A stretch of DNA of 64,000 bases from Kiritimatiellia bacterium (GTDB taxonomy: Bacteria; Verrucomicrobiota; Kiritimatiellia; RFP12; DVOR01): the NCBI GenBank assembly GCA_017558005.1, contig JAFYWN010000015.1, forward strand, positions 1 through 64,000, in the 5' to 3' direction. The translations under genes were made by a program, and so were the position numbers. Of this stretch, positions 55,026-63,700 are shown one piece after another; the stretch's first letter is position 1, and each line of letters begins with the position of its first letter. Below the pieces are notes generated by a model. The model worked only from the letters and a program-made list of their open reading frames with translations. It was not told the DNA's origin and made no database searches.

Positions 55026-55294
55026 CACACCCTCCAATGTTGCTGTTTATTCCATAAGGTCGAGCTCGTACCACATCTACCGCGTCACTGCTCCTTACGG
55101 ACTTGCCACAGCCCATCATTGCCACATAGCATACCACACTCCTTATTAAAAACTAACACCCTCAATGCCATGCCTCCCACACCGCACCACAAGAACGCAC
55201 CCCGACTATGTCCTGCATCCCTTTATTAAAGGAGATATTAAAGGCCCCAAATATGAAGTAATTACAAAAAAATAAAAAATATTAAAATTTGCTA

Positions 55295-55332
55295 TTGCAA
55301 TCTTTAAACTGCATATGTTATAATCATTACAG
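55295..55332 (+). promoter_or_regulatory. Rubrerythrin promoter with PerR-like box over the -10
   Basis: -35 TTGCAA (55295-55300), 18-bp spacer, -10 TATAAT (55319-55324). The sequence TTATAATCATTACAG at 55318-55332 matches the PerR box TTATAATNATTATAA except at two positions near the right end. A repressor bound there would cover the -10. A Fur-family gene lies directly downstream of rubrerythrin. Confidence 0.7.
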
Positions 55333-55385
55333 TTTTTAACAACATCATTTATCAACCAACAAACAACAAGAGAGAGAGAATCATT

Positions 55386-55934
55386 ATGAAGAAGTATGTA
55401 TGCCCAATCTGCGGTTATGTCCACGCTGGCGATGCTGCTCCCGAAAAGTGCCCTCAGTGCGGTTGCGCTGGCGCCAAGTTCATCGAAAAGGCTGAAACTG
55501 GCAAGATGGAATGGGCTGACGAACACCGCGTGGGTGTTGCTCAGGGCGTTGATCCTGAAATCATCGAAGGCCTCCGCATGAACTTCACCGGCGAATGCAC
55601 CGAAGTCGGCATGTATCTCGCCATGGCTCGCGTCGCCACCCGTGAAGGTTATCCTGAAGTTGCTGCCTTCTATGAAAAGGCTGCTTACGAAGAAGCTGAA
55701 CACGCCGCCAAGTTCGCAGAACTCCTCGGCGAAGTCATCACCGACTCCACCAAGAAGAACCTCGAACTCCGCGCCGCCGCTGAACAGGGCGCTTGCGAAG
55801 GTAAGCTCGCCATCGCCAAGAAGGCAAAGCAGCTCGGTTATGATGCCATCCATGACACCGTCCATGAAATGTGCAAGGATGAAGCTCGCCACGGTGCAGG
55901 TTTTGAAGGCCTCTTGAAGCGCTACTTCAACTAA
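55386..55934 (+). CDS. Reverse rubrerythrin (NADH peroxidase type)
   Basis: 182 residues. The N-terminal rubredoxin-like iron site is [23 protein letters not shown] (residues about 4-26, Cys-X2-Cys pairs), and the C-terminal ferritin-like di-iron domain has [28 protein letters not shown] and [11 protein letters not shown] with the E/H ligands. The rubredoxin part comes first, the reverse of classical rubrerythrin and as in the clostridial hydrogen-peroxide reductases. It protects anaerobes from peroxide and oxygen. The codon usage is strongly biased to a few codons, so the gene is probably highly expressed. A PerR box lies in the promoter. Confidence 0.95.
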   Translation: MKKYVCPICGYVHAGDAAPEKCPQCGCAGAKFIEKAETGKMEWADEHRVGVAQGVDPEIIEGLRMNFTGECTEVGMYLAMARVATREGYPEVAAFYEKAAYEEAEHAAKFAELLGEVITDSTKKNLELRAAAEQGACEGKLAIAKKAKQLGYDAIHDTVHEMCKDEARHGAGFEGLLKRYFN

Positions 55935-55968
55935 TCCCCTTCACCCGCAAACGGAAGGAGCCTCCCCC

Positions 55969-56406
55969 ATGGCACGTCTACCTTCATCCTCTGTAACACA
56001 TCAGAAGCTCCGTGAACACGGGCTCCAACCCTCAAAAGCGCGCGTCGCAATTTATGAGTGGTTGACCACCCACCCGGTTCACCCGACGGTAGACGTCGTC
56101 TACAATGCCCTCCGCTCGCACCTGAGCACCCTCTCGCGAACCACCGTTTACAATGTGCTCCATGCATTTGTTGAATGTGGCCTCGCCGACAAGGTCCACT
56201 CAGAAGATCTCGAGCTTCGGTATGATGGCAACACCTCGTGTCATGCACACTTTAAGTGCACTCAATGCGGCTCGCTGACGGACTTGGATACCATCCCTGA
56301 AACCGTCCCACAAGAAGTCGGGCTCCCTAAAGGCTATCTGACACGAACCACCGCCGTCACGCTCTGGGGCCTCTGCCCAAAGTGCTCTATCAAGCACCTC
56401 CGCTAA
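55969..56406 (+). CDS. perR: Fur-family peroxide regulator (PerR-like)
   Basis: 145 residues. Winged-helix domain (LQPSKARVAIYEWLTTHPVHPTVDVVYNALRSHLSTLSRTTVYNVLHAF) followed by the dimerisation/metal domain with RYDGNTSCHAHFKCTQCG and CPKC; the two Cys pairs form the structural zinc site and the His/Asp cluster binds the regulatory metal. Position next to rubrerythrin and a PerR-like box in that promoter make PerR more likely than Fur or Zur. It lies 34 bp after rubrerythrin, so the operon may be self-regulated. Confidence 0.88.
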   Translation: MARLPSSSVTHQKLREHGLQPSKARVAIYEWLTTHPVHPTVDVVYNALRSHLSTLSRTTVYNVLHAFVECGLADKVHSEDLELRYDGNTSCHAHFKCTQCGSLTDLDTIPETVPQEVGLPKGYLTRTTAVTLWGLCPKCSIKHLR

Positions 56407-56434
56407 TCGCCCAAGAGCAAAGGACTCTTTCCTC

Positions 56435-56462
56435 AAAAACTGCCGCCCCGCGGCAGTTTTTT
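56435..56462 (+). terminator. Terminator of the rubrerythrin-perR unit
   Basis: AAAAACTGCCG (56435-56445) pairs with CGGCAGTTTTTT (56450-56462) around CCCC. Perfect stem with a T-run. Confidence 0.92.
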
Positions 56463-56465
56463 CTT

Positions 56466-57846
56466 TTGGAGCTTTAGCCTTTGCCTATCTCCCTCTTGTC
56501 TATCTCCTCCCGCCCATGGCCAGAGCTCCCTCCCCCAGGACTCTCTCCCTCTCCAGACCTTCGCCTAGCCCTTGAGATTCTCCACCTCTCCTTTTCTATT
56601 TACTTCCCGAGAAGAGGTATGCTATGATGCCAATATGGAGCATTCGTCACATCTTCCCTTACAGCGCGTTCGAAGTGTTCGCTTAGTAACCGCCCACACA
56701 CATGACTTATGGGGGACTGGGCGTTATTTTGCGACGATGGTCACTACTAATCGAACTCCCCTCCTTTCAACCGTCGTCTCTGGCGGTTACACCCAATGGA
56801 CCGCTATCGGAAAGCAGATTCATGCATCACTTGAACAATTGTGCAGTACCTATCCTTTGGCGATTGATCGTATCGCATTGATGCCAGACCACCTTCACCT
56901 TTGCTTTCGCGTAACATCCCCCTTATCCAAGAGCATCTTGCGCATTTTGGTCGATTGGCGTGAGGAGATAGCGCAAGCCACCGGCTTCTCAAAAGACAAA
57001 CCCTTGTGGGAGACCCCCTATCACCTCTTTACGCCATTTAATCGCGAAGTCTACACGCGCTGCATTCACTACACTGCTGCAAACCCCAGGCGTTGGTGGC
57101 ATTTACGGAATCACCCCAACCTCCTCCAAGCCCAAATCGCGACCCATCCTCTTCTCTCCCCAGAACATACTTGGCAAGCGGTGGGACATCTCGCACTCTT
57201 GGATGCGCCACTGATGATGGCGATTCGAATCCATCGTGTCGATACAGCGGAGAAAATTGCCTCCCTAACCGAACGTGCCATCCAAATCTCCCAAGCCGGC
57301 GGTGTCATCATCGGTGGCTTCATTTCCCCCGCAGAAAAAGCGCTCCTCAAAACACTCTACGCCGCAGTACCCGACCTACGACTAATTTCACTCTTACCCC
57401 ACACCCTCGCAGACTACAAGCCGCCCGCGCGTGTGCTTGATGCCTTCTACCAAGGTCGCCGACTACTTCTCACCACTGCACCAGACCATCCCTCAACTGC
57501 GCCATGTACACGCACCATCTGCCTCCGTCACAATGACCTCGCAGAGCAAATCGCGCACCATGCACAAGGGAAAGACATAAAGTGATAAGACGTGGACAGG
57601 GAAAAGTAGAGAAAAGATAGGCTCGGAAATTTGGGAAAAGATAGGCAAAGGTTCGGGGAGAGATAGGCAAAGGCTAAAGCCCCAAATAGACAAAATAAAG
57701 ATAGGCAAGTCCCCACTCCACGACTCCCCACCATCTTCCATCCACTTCCTCCCAGACCCTCTCCCACCTCCTCCCTCCACGCCCGCCTTTAAAGCTCCCT
57801 TTCTCGCCCATCGCCAGCGCTCCCACCCCCAGACCTTCGCCCAGCC
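56466..57846. repeat. Inverted and direct repeats flanking the HUH/Y1 gene
   Basis: GCTTTAGCCTTTGCCTATCTC (bases 56471-56491) recurs as its exact reverse complement at 57660-57680; TTGG beside it is matched by CCAA, with one mismatch. Direct repeats also flank the gene: a 28-bp block (56511-56538 vs 57805-57832, 25 identities) and CCAGACCTTCGCCxAGCC (56553-56570 vs 57829-57846). GATAGGC occurs at 57616, 57640, 57662 and 57700. Confidence 0.85.
56635..57585 (+). CDS. Y1/HUH transposase-like protein with an extra C-terminal domain
   Basis: 316 residues. The N-terminal 165 form a Y1 transposase (IS200/REP-associated) domain with the HUH motif in LMPDHLHLCF (His86, His88) and a Tyr/Asn-Pro block REVYTRCIHYTAANPRR whose Tyr140 or Tyr146 is the probable nucleophile. 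The C-terminal 130 or so residues (SLTERAIQISQAGGVIIGGFISPAEKALLKTL, LRLISLLPHTL, QGRRLLLTTAP) look like a Rossmann-type fold similar to DprA/SLOG domains; this is my reading of pattern only. I start at 56635, with TATGAT (56623-56628) six bases upstream and no ribosome binding site, so the mRNA is probably leaderless. No terminal repeats or accessory TnpB are adjacent. Confidence 0.75.
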   Translation: MEHSSHLPLQRVRSVRLVTAHTHDLWGTGRYFATMVTTNRTPLLSTVVSGGYTQWTAIGKQIHASLEQLCSTYPLAIDRIALMPDHLHLCFRVTSPLSKSILRILVDWREEIAQATGFSKDKPLWETPYHLFTPFNREVYTRCIHYTAANPRRWWHLRNHPNLLQAQIATHPLLSPEHTWQAVGHLALLDAPLMMAIRIHRVDTAEKIASLTERAIQISQAGGVIIGGFISPAEKALLKTLYAAVPDLRLISLLPHTLADYKPPARVLDAFYQGRRLLLTTAPDHPSTAPCTRTICLRHNDLAEQIAHHAQGKDIK

Positions 57847-57904
57847 ACAGACCGCCGCGTCACTCCCTTCTGTCCCTCTTGAAGTCCACAAAAAAATGCG
57901 ATAG
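57586..57904. other. Repeat-bearing spacer between the HUH gene and the hexosaminidase gene
   Basis: Four GATAGGC words at 22-38 bp spacing, the right inverted-repeat arm (57660-57685), a C-rich tract (57710-57850) and the right copies of the direct repeats. The small minus-strand frames here are translated repeats; I see no gene. Confidence 0.6.
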
Positions 57905-57910
57905 TATAAT
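57905..57910 (+). promoter_or_regulatory. -10 element of the GH20 gene, leaderless start
   Basis: TATAAT ends five bases before the ATG at 57916. With a normal start distance the first transcribed base would be at or next to the A of the ATG. A TTGAAG at 57879-57884 is a possible -35, but 20 bp is a long spacer. Confidence 0.6.
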
Positions 57911-57915
57911 ACATT

Positions 57916-60210
57916 ATGAAAACACGCACACTTCTCCCTTTGTTCGCTGCATTAGCGGTGGCTCCGTTGATGGCAGATTCGTCAAAGCCTGCGCCACAAC
58001 CTTTACAACAGGTCGCTGATTCACTTCCCGTCGTCGCTCGTGTAGAAGGCGACTTTCTGCAGTTGCCGATGGTGCCTGATGCACAGGTCACCCTCTTAGG
58101 TGCAGACTATGAGCAGTTGGTCCTGCCGGATGGACGCATCCGCAAGCCACTGACTGATACGCGCGTCAAGGTGAGCTTCTCGGTGAGCCGTGATCGTGAA
58201 TCTGTAATTTCTCGCGATTACGAGGTGGTCATCCCTGGCACAGAGACGCCCCCAGCAAATGCCAATCCGCGTCCCTTTGTCTTCCCTGAACTCTTGAACT
58301 GGGTGGGTGCAGCAGGAAATTACAAGATGGGAGTCGTCGTGCGCCTCTCGGGTGCGGATTCCACGATGGCAAAGCAACTCTCTGCTGAATTGACGGACAT
58401 TTTAGGGTGTCAGGTCGTCATCGCGCAACCTGGCGAAGTGGCAGATGTCACCTTCTCGCTCTGCAACGACGCACGTTTGGGCGACGAAGGCTACACAATG
58501 GCAATCTCGGCAAACGAAGGTGTCAAAATCGCCGCGACTACACAGACGGGGCTCTTCTGGGGTACGCGTTCGCTACTGCAGATGCTTGCCACTGGGAAGG
58601 GCGTGCTTCCCTGCGGTAAGGCCTTAGATATCCCACGTTACCAAGTGCGTGGCTACCTCTTAGATGTGGGCCGCTTACCGATTCCGATGTCTTACCTTTA
58701 CGACACGGTTAAGTACATGGCGTGGTTTAAGATGAATGACTTGCACATTCACTTGAATGACAACTTCATCTTCCTTGAAGACTATGTCAAAGCAGGCCGC
58801 GACCCCCTGAAGGAAGCTTACTCTGCATTCCGTCTGGAATCTAATGTCGTGGGTGAAAACGGCCAACGCCTCACCGCGGATGACCTCTCTTACACCAAGG
58901 CCGAATTCCGTGACTTCATTGCCTTCGCCAAGGCATATGGTGTGAAGATTATCCCTGAATTTGACACCCCCGCGCATGCTTTGGCCTTTACAAAGGTGCG
59001 CCCAGACTTGATTTACAAGAGCCACAACCTGCGCGCCGCAGAGATGTTGGATGCGACAAACCCTGCCACGCGCGACTTTGTGGAAGGCGTCTTCAATGAA
59101 TACCTCCTGCCACAAAACGGCGCACCCGCAGTCTTCGAAGGATGCGATGTGATGCACGTGGGCGCGGACGAATTCCATGGCAATGCCGAACACTACCGCT
59201 CCTATGCAGCATGGATTCTGGACATGGTCAAACAGAAGGGTTACACCCCGCGCATTTGGGGTAGCCTCAATGAAAAGAAGGGCAAGACCCCAATCTCTGG
59301 CAAGGGTGCACAGATGAACCTCTGGAATGGTTCTTGGGCAAAGGCATGGGATTCTATCAATCAAGGCTTTGACGTGATTAATACCACCGATGGCGCCCTC
59401 TACATCGTGCCCTTCGCCAATTACTATCGTATGGACTGGAACCAACCCAACATCTACACCTACTGGCGCGTGAATGAAATCGCAGGTCAGATTGTTCCCT
59501 CGGGTCACCCGCAGATGCTTGGCGGTGCCTTTGGTATTTGGAATGACATGATTGACCAACGCTACGTCGGCTACTGCGCCTATGACATTTGGAATATGTT
59601 CACCACCTCCGTGGACATTCTCGCAGGCAAGTTCTGGGGCGCCGATGTACCGGACGTCAATTACGATGCACACCGCGCACGTCTCTCCTCCATCGCCGCC
59701 ATTCCTGGACTCAATCCTGGCTTCCTCTGGGAAAACAACGCCACCTACGTCTGCACACCGGGCGCATTGCCCTGCAAGATTGGCCAACCCTCCATGGGCC
59801 CCAACTACACCCTGACGATGGAAGTCAAACTTGAGGCCGAACCCACCCCCGGTCAGGAGCAAGTCTTACTCAAGTCCGCCGAGGGCGTCTTCTGCGCCGC
59901 ACTCAAGGATGGCACCATCGGCTTCCGCCGCAGTGACAGCATGGAATTCTCCTTCAACTGCAAGTTGCCCGTGGGTAAAGTGGTGACGTTGCAACTGATC
60001 GGCGAACCTGGTAGCACCCGCCTCCTCGTGGATGGGCAACCCGCAGGTCAGTGCACCCTCACCCGCTTCCATCGTAATGCGGAAGGTATCATCAATACCT
60101 TCGTCTTACCATTGGATGAAGTCGGCACCTCCTTCAAGGGCAAGGTTTACCGTTTGGAAGCAAAGCACACCACACCAGCAGGTCCCACCCGAGACCCGAA
60201 CCGAAAGTAA
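57916..60210 (+). CDS. Secreted beta-N-acetylhexosaminidase (GH20)
   Basis: 764 residues. Signal peptide MKTRTLLPLFAALAVAPLMA, a leading beta domain, a GH20b domain (YKMGVVVRLSGADSTMAKQLSAEL..., GLFWGTRSLLQML) and the TIM-barrel catalytic domain with RGYLLDVGRLPIP and the catalytic Asp418-Glu419 pair in HVGADEFHG (usually HxGGDE). A C-terminal lectin/laminin-like jellyroll follows (YTLTMEVKLEAEPTPG to RLLVDGQPAG). It removes terminal GlcNAc or GalNAc by a substrate-assisted mechanism. With the sialidase it fits stepwise trimming of mucin or N-glycans. Confidence 0.93.
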   Translation: MKTRTLLPLFAALAVAPLMADSSKPAPQPLQQVADSLPVVARVEGDFLQLPMVPDAQVTLLGADYEQLVLPDGRIRKPLTDTRVKVSFSVSRDRESVISRDYEVVIPGTETPPANANPRPFVFPELLNWVGAAGNYKMGVVVRLSGADSTMAKQLSAELTDILGCQVVIAQPGEVADVTFSLCNDARLGDEGYTMAISANEGVKIAATTQTGLFWGTRSLLQMLATGKGVLPCGKALDIPRYQVRGYLLDVGRLPIPMSYLYDTVKYMAWFKMNDLHIHLNDNFIFLEDYVKAGRDPLKEAYSAFRLESNVVGENGQRLTADDLSYTKAEFRDFIAFAKAYGVKIIPEFDTPAHALAFTKVRPDLIYKSHNLRAAEMLDATNPATRDFVEGVFNEYLLPQNGAPAVFEGCDVMHVGADEFHGNAEHYRSYAAWILDMVKQKGYTPRIWGSLNEKKGKTPISGKGAQMNLWNGSWAKAWDSINQGFDVINTTDGALYIVPFANYYRMDWNQPNIYTYWRVNEIAGQIVPSGHPQMLGGAFGIWNDMIDQRYVGYCAYDIWNMFTTSVDILAGKFWGADVPDVNYDAHRARLSSIAAIPGLNPGFLWENNATYVCTPGALPCKIGQPSMGPNYTLTMEVKLEAEPTPGQEQVLLKSAEGVFCAALKDGTIGFRRSDSMEFSFNCKLPVGKVVTLQLIGEPGSTRLLVDGQPAGQCTLTRFHRNAEGIINTFVLPLDEVGTSFKGKVYRLEAKHTTPAGPTRDPNRK

Positions 60211-60230
60211 GCCAAAAGCTCACACCGTTC

Positions 60231-60262
60231 AACAGCCACGCCCTCCGCGTGGCTGTTTTTTT
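60231..60262 (+). terminator. GH20 gene terminator
   Basis: AACAGCCACG (60231-60240) pairs perfectly with CGTGGCTGTT (60248-60257), loop CCCTCCG, followed by a T-run. Confidence 0.92.
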
Positions 60263-60444
60263 ATCCTATTAATAAAATAAACCCTTCTACATCCTCCCAT
60301 GCGAACATTCCACACCTATTGGCTATTCAAAATTCATCCCTCGCCCCAAATCGTCACCTTCTCACTCGCAAAACGCTTACTTTCCCCTCACTTTGAGGAG
60401 ATTGTGGCAGAAGTTTGATAAGAAAAAGGGCGAAATCGGATTTG

Positions 60445-60525
60445 AGTTTGTTACAAACTAAAGTCGAGTTTGTTACAAACTGAAACTGAGTTTGTTACAA
60501 ACTGAACTCAAGTTTCTAAGAAACT
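60445..60525. repeat. Tandem array of four 15-bp palindromes at 22-bp spacing
   Basis: AGTTTGTTACAAACT at 60445, 60467 and 60489 and AGTTTCTAAGAAACT at 60511, each exactly 22 bp apart. All four are perfect 7+1+7 palindromes; the fourth differs by a compensated G/C swap and an inverted centre base. Spacers are AAAGTCG, GAAACTG and GAACTCA. The array ends 92 bp before the -35 of the next gene. Same geometry as 18296-18420, unrelated arm sequence. Confidence 0.97.
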
Positions 60526-60617
60526 AATCGCTTATTTCGCGCATCCTCTCCCTCAATCCCGTTTCCCCCGCCCACTTACTTTTTCAATCAACAACATTTT
60601 AATACCCCTCTTTTTTA

Positions 60618-60646
60618 TTGACGTGTTCAAAAATAGGCGCTATACT
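60618..60646 (+). promoter_or_regulatory. Promoter of the TPR protein gene
   Basis: -35 TTGACG (60618-60623), 17-bp spacer, -10 TATACT (60641-60646): one of the best sigma70-type promoters in the window. The leader is about 60 bases long, with AAAGGA before the ATG at 60715. Confidence 0.85.
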
Positions 60647-60714
60647 TATCTGTGTAATGGAAGAAAGGCCACAGGTGAGGTGTGCCCTACTCTCTTAACG
60701 TGAAAGGAACGGAT

Positions 60715-63700
60715 ATGAATTTTGTCCGGAAAAGCCGGTTGAAAGCAGTTGCGCTGCCGTTGAGTGCGGCAGCAGTACTGTTGATGCCCGCAATGACATT
60801 GGCCGATGCTGCGGCAGCAGCTGTTGATCCCGCGCTTGAGATGGAAATCAAGTACATTGATAAGCTTTCGACGCAGGGTTATGTTGACTTCGCTGATGAA
60901 GTGATTGAAGCGGCGAAAAAGAAGTGGCCCGCAGCAAAGGGCGTCTTGGATACTGCTACGGTGCGTGCAGAATTGGCCGCAGGTAAGCAGGATGCCGTGC
61001 TCGCAAAGATTAAAGCACGCCCTGACCAAGATAGCTTAGACACTTGGTTGCAGAAATTGGAATTGGCCGCAAGCTACTACGCATACTCCAAGTACAACGA
61101 AGCGGACAAGCTCTATTCGGAATTCTTTAAGAAGTTCACGAAGGTGCCGGATGCTACGAAGAATGCGTACGTCAATGCGGCCTTCTACTACATTACGATG
61201 CTGAATAAGATTGACCGCGCCAAAGACACGCTGCCAATCTATAAGCTCGCAATGGAGCAGGCCCCAACGGATGCGCAACAGAAAGACCTTCGTGCCCAGT
61301 ATTTGCGTACGCTCTTGACGGTGGCTGAAACAGCACCCGCCGGCAAAGAACGCGATGACATGATTAAGCAGGCAGAAGACATCGCCAATAAGATGGTCTG
61401 GGTGCAGGATAGCTTCTTCGGCGACGCCATCAACGGTTTGGCCTATGCCAAGATGTTGCGAGGCGACGTGAAGGGCGCTCAGGAGCTTATTGACGAATAT
61501 CTTGAACTCTTGATGTCAATTCATCAATCCTATTTGGAAGAAGACCCCGACGGCTCTAAGGGTTATCTGCGTGCAAGCCCGCTTCCCCAGTGCCGTTACC
61601 TCATCGGCAAAATGCTCTATGATCAGGCCAAGGCCGAAATCGCTAAGGGCGGTAGTGCCAACGATGACACCATCAAGAACCTCCTTCTCGGCGAACGCGA
61701 CAAGACAACTAAGAAGCGTAATGGTCAAGGCGCCTTCCAGCATTTGGTCAACGTCTACACCAACTACCCTGAAAGCCAGTCCGCGTCGCTCGCAGGTGAC
61801 TTCGCTGAAGAAATCCAGAAGTTGATTAAGACGCGCTACAATGCCGACCTGAAGGTCAACGTCTCTCCCGAGCAGAAGGCTAAGGTGCGCCAGCAGCAGT
61901 ATGTGCAGGCAAACGTGGCCTTTGACGGTGGCGACTGGGACAACGCAGTTGCGGCTTTCACCAAGACCATCTCGCAATATGGCTTGAACCAGGAAGCACT
62001 TCCCGCCATCCGTAAGATGATTGAAGCCAGCATTCGCGTTGGTAACAAGGGCGGCCAGCTCGATCCTTACTACAAACTGCAGGCAGAAACCCTTACTGCG
62101 GCCCTCGCAGAAGGTTTCTCTGGCATGAAGGAAATGGAGCGCGCCGCAGGCGATCAGCTCCGTCAAATCGCAGATCTCTATGGTGAAATGGGCTTGAACA
62201 CGTTGAAGGATGCGACCTACGCACACTTCTTCAAGTACTATCCCAAGCACCCCGCCGCCGTTTCGATGCAAAAAACCATCGCAGAAGAAAAGGCTAAGGC
62301 GGGCGACGCTGAAGGCGCTGAAAAGCTCTACATCGCCATCCGCGATGCCGCAACCACTGATGACCAACGTGATGCGCGCACGGCTGCGCTCGACGCACTC
62401 GTCAACCTCTACAGCCCGAATGGTGCGGCTGCAAACGTTACGAAGGAATTGGCCGCAGCACAGGCTTTCGCCGAACATTTTGATGGCATCGCACGCCCTG
62501 GCGTAAACGCCGCTGCTGCGCAGTTCAAACTCGCCGATGCCTATCGTCATGTCGGTGAAGACCTTCGCAAGGCGGTGAAGGACACCTCAAATGACAAGAA
62601 GATTGCGGCGAACTACGCAAAGGCAGCTCAGATTTATGATGCCTTAGCGAAGGAACTTGAAAAGACTGACTCTAAGTACGTCACGGCTTCGACCGAACGT
62701 AAGACCGCAGACAAATTGCTTGAAGGCGCTCTCTATCAACGCGGTATCTGCGTCCAGCGCTTACCTTTTGGTGGCGATGTGAAGAAGGAAACCGCTGCCA
62801 AGAAGAAGGCAAAGACCTACTTTGAGGATTACTTGAAGAAATTCCCCAAGGGTCTCTATGCCTCGAAAACAATGTTGCAGATTGGTACCATCCAGGCCGC
62901 TACTGGCGATATTGAAGGTTCGCGTGCGACCTTGGCCAAACTCGCCAAGGACTTCCCGCAATCTGAAGAAGCAAAGAACTCCATCCCGATGCTCGCAGAC
63001 TCCCTCTTCAAGATGGGTATGAAGGGCGAAGCAACCAACACCTACAAGCAGATGTTTGCAGCTGGCGGCTCCTACACCGCAGCGCAGTATCAGGCTGCAG
63101 CGGAAAAGCTCTTGGATGCTGGCGATGCAAAGCTCGCAATTGAAGCGTGCGATTGCATCCTCAAGGGAAATAACAAGGCATACAAGCCGAAGGCAATGTT
63201 GCTCCGCACCAAGGGCTTGCTCGCAGACAACCAGTCTGAAGCGGCTTACAAGCAAATCTCTGAGCTCTTGGATGCCTATGGCAATACCACCGTGGCCGTG
63301 GATGCCAACCATGCATTACTCGAAGTCATCGGCGCACAGGTCTTAAATGCCAATACTTTCGAAGAACGCAATGAGCTCATTGGTAAGGCCAAGAAGGCTG
63401 TGACCTTCCTCGCCTCTCAAGCTACGCGTAATGCAGGTGACAACCCCGCCGCCGCAGATGCTGAAACGGTTCGCCTCAATCTCGCCGTCGCCGATGTGGC
63501 TCGTAAGGCCTATGAAGCAGAAAAGAAGGCGAATAGCGACCGCGTCATCACGGCAATCGGTTCTGCGCTCAATGCCTACCGTACGGCAATGTTCGCAGGT
63601 GCGACCCCCGTCACCGAACCGCTCGTGTCGCCCAATGTCCAGAAGGCATACAAGGGCTATATTGAGTTGACCCGTGAACGTGCCGATATGACCACAGATG

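Larger units (their letters stand above)
60211..60714. other. Intergenic region with terminator, palindrome array and promoter
   Basis: Left to right: GH20 terminator (60231-60262), an AT-rich spacer, four phased palindromes (60445-60525) and the TPR-gene promoter (60618-60646). The frame seen in the spacer has no support; the first in-frame GTG (60682) precedes the real start at 60715. Confidence 0.7.

Noticed and set aside
58675-59862. 395-residue frame opposite the GH20 gene
   Set aside because: Shadow of a clear GH20 gene on the other strand; composition follows the antisense reading of its codons.
61516-62550. 344-residue frame opposite the large TPR gene
   Set aside because: Antisense shadow; the plus-strand gene has signal peptide, promoter and repeats.
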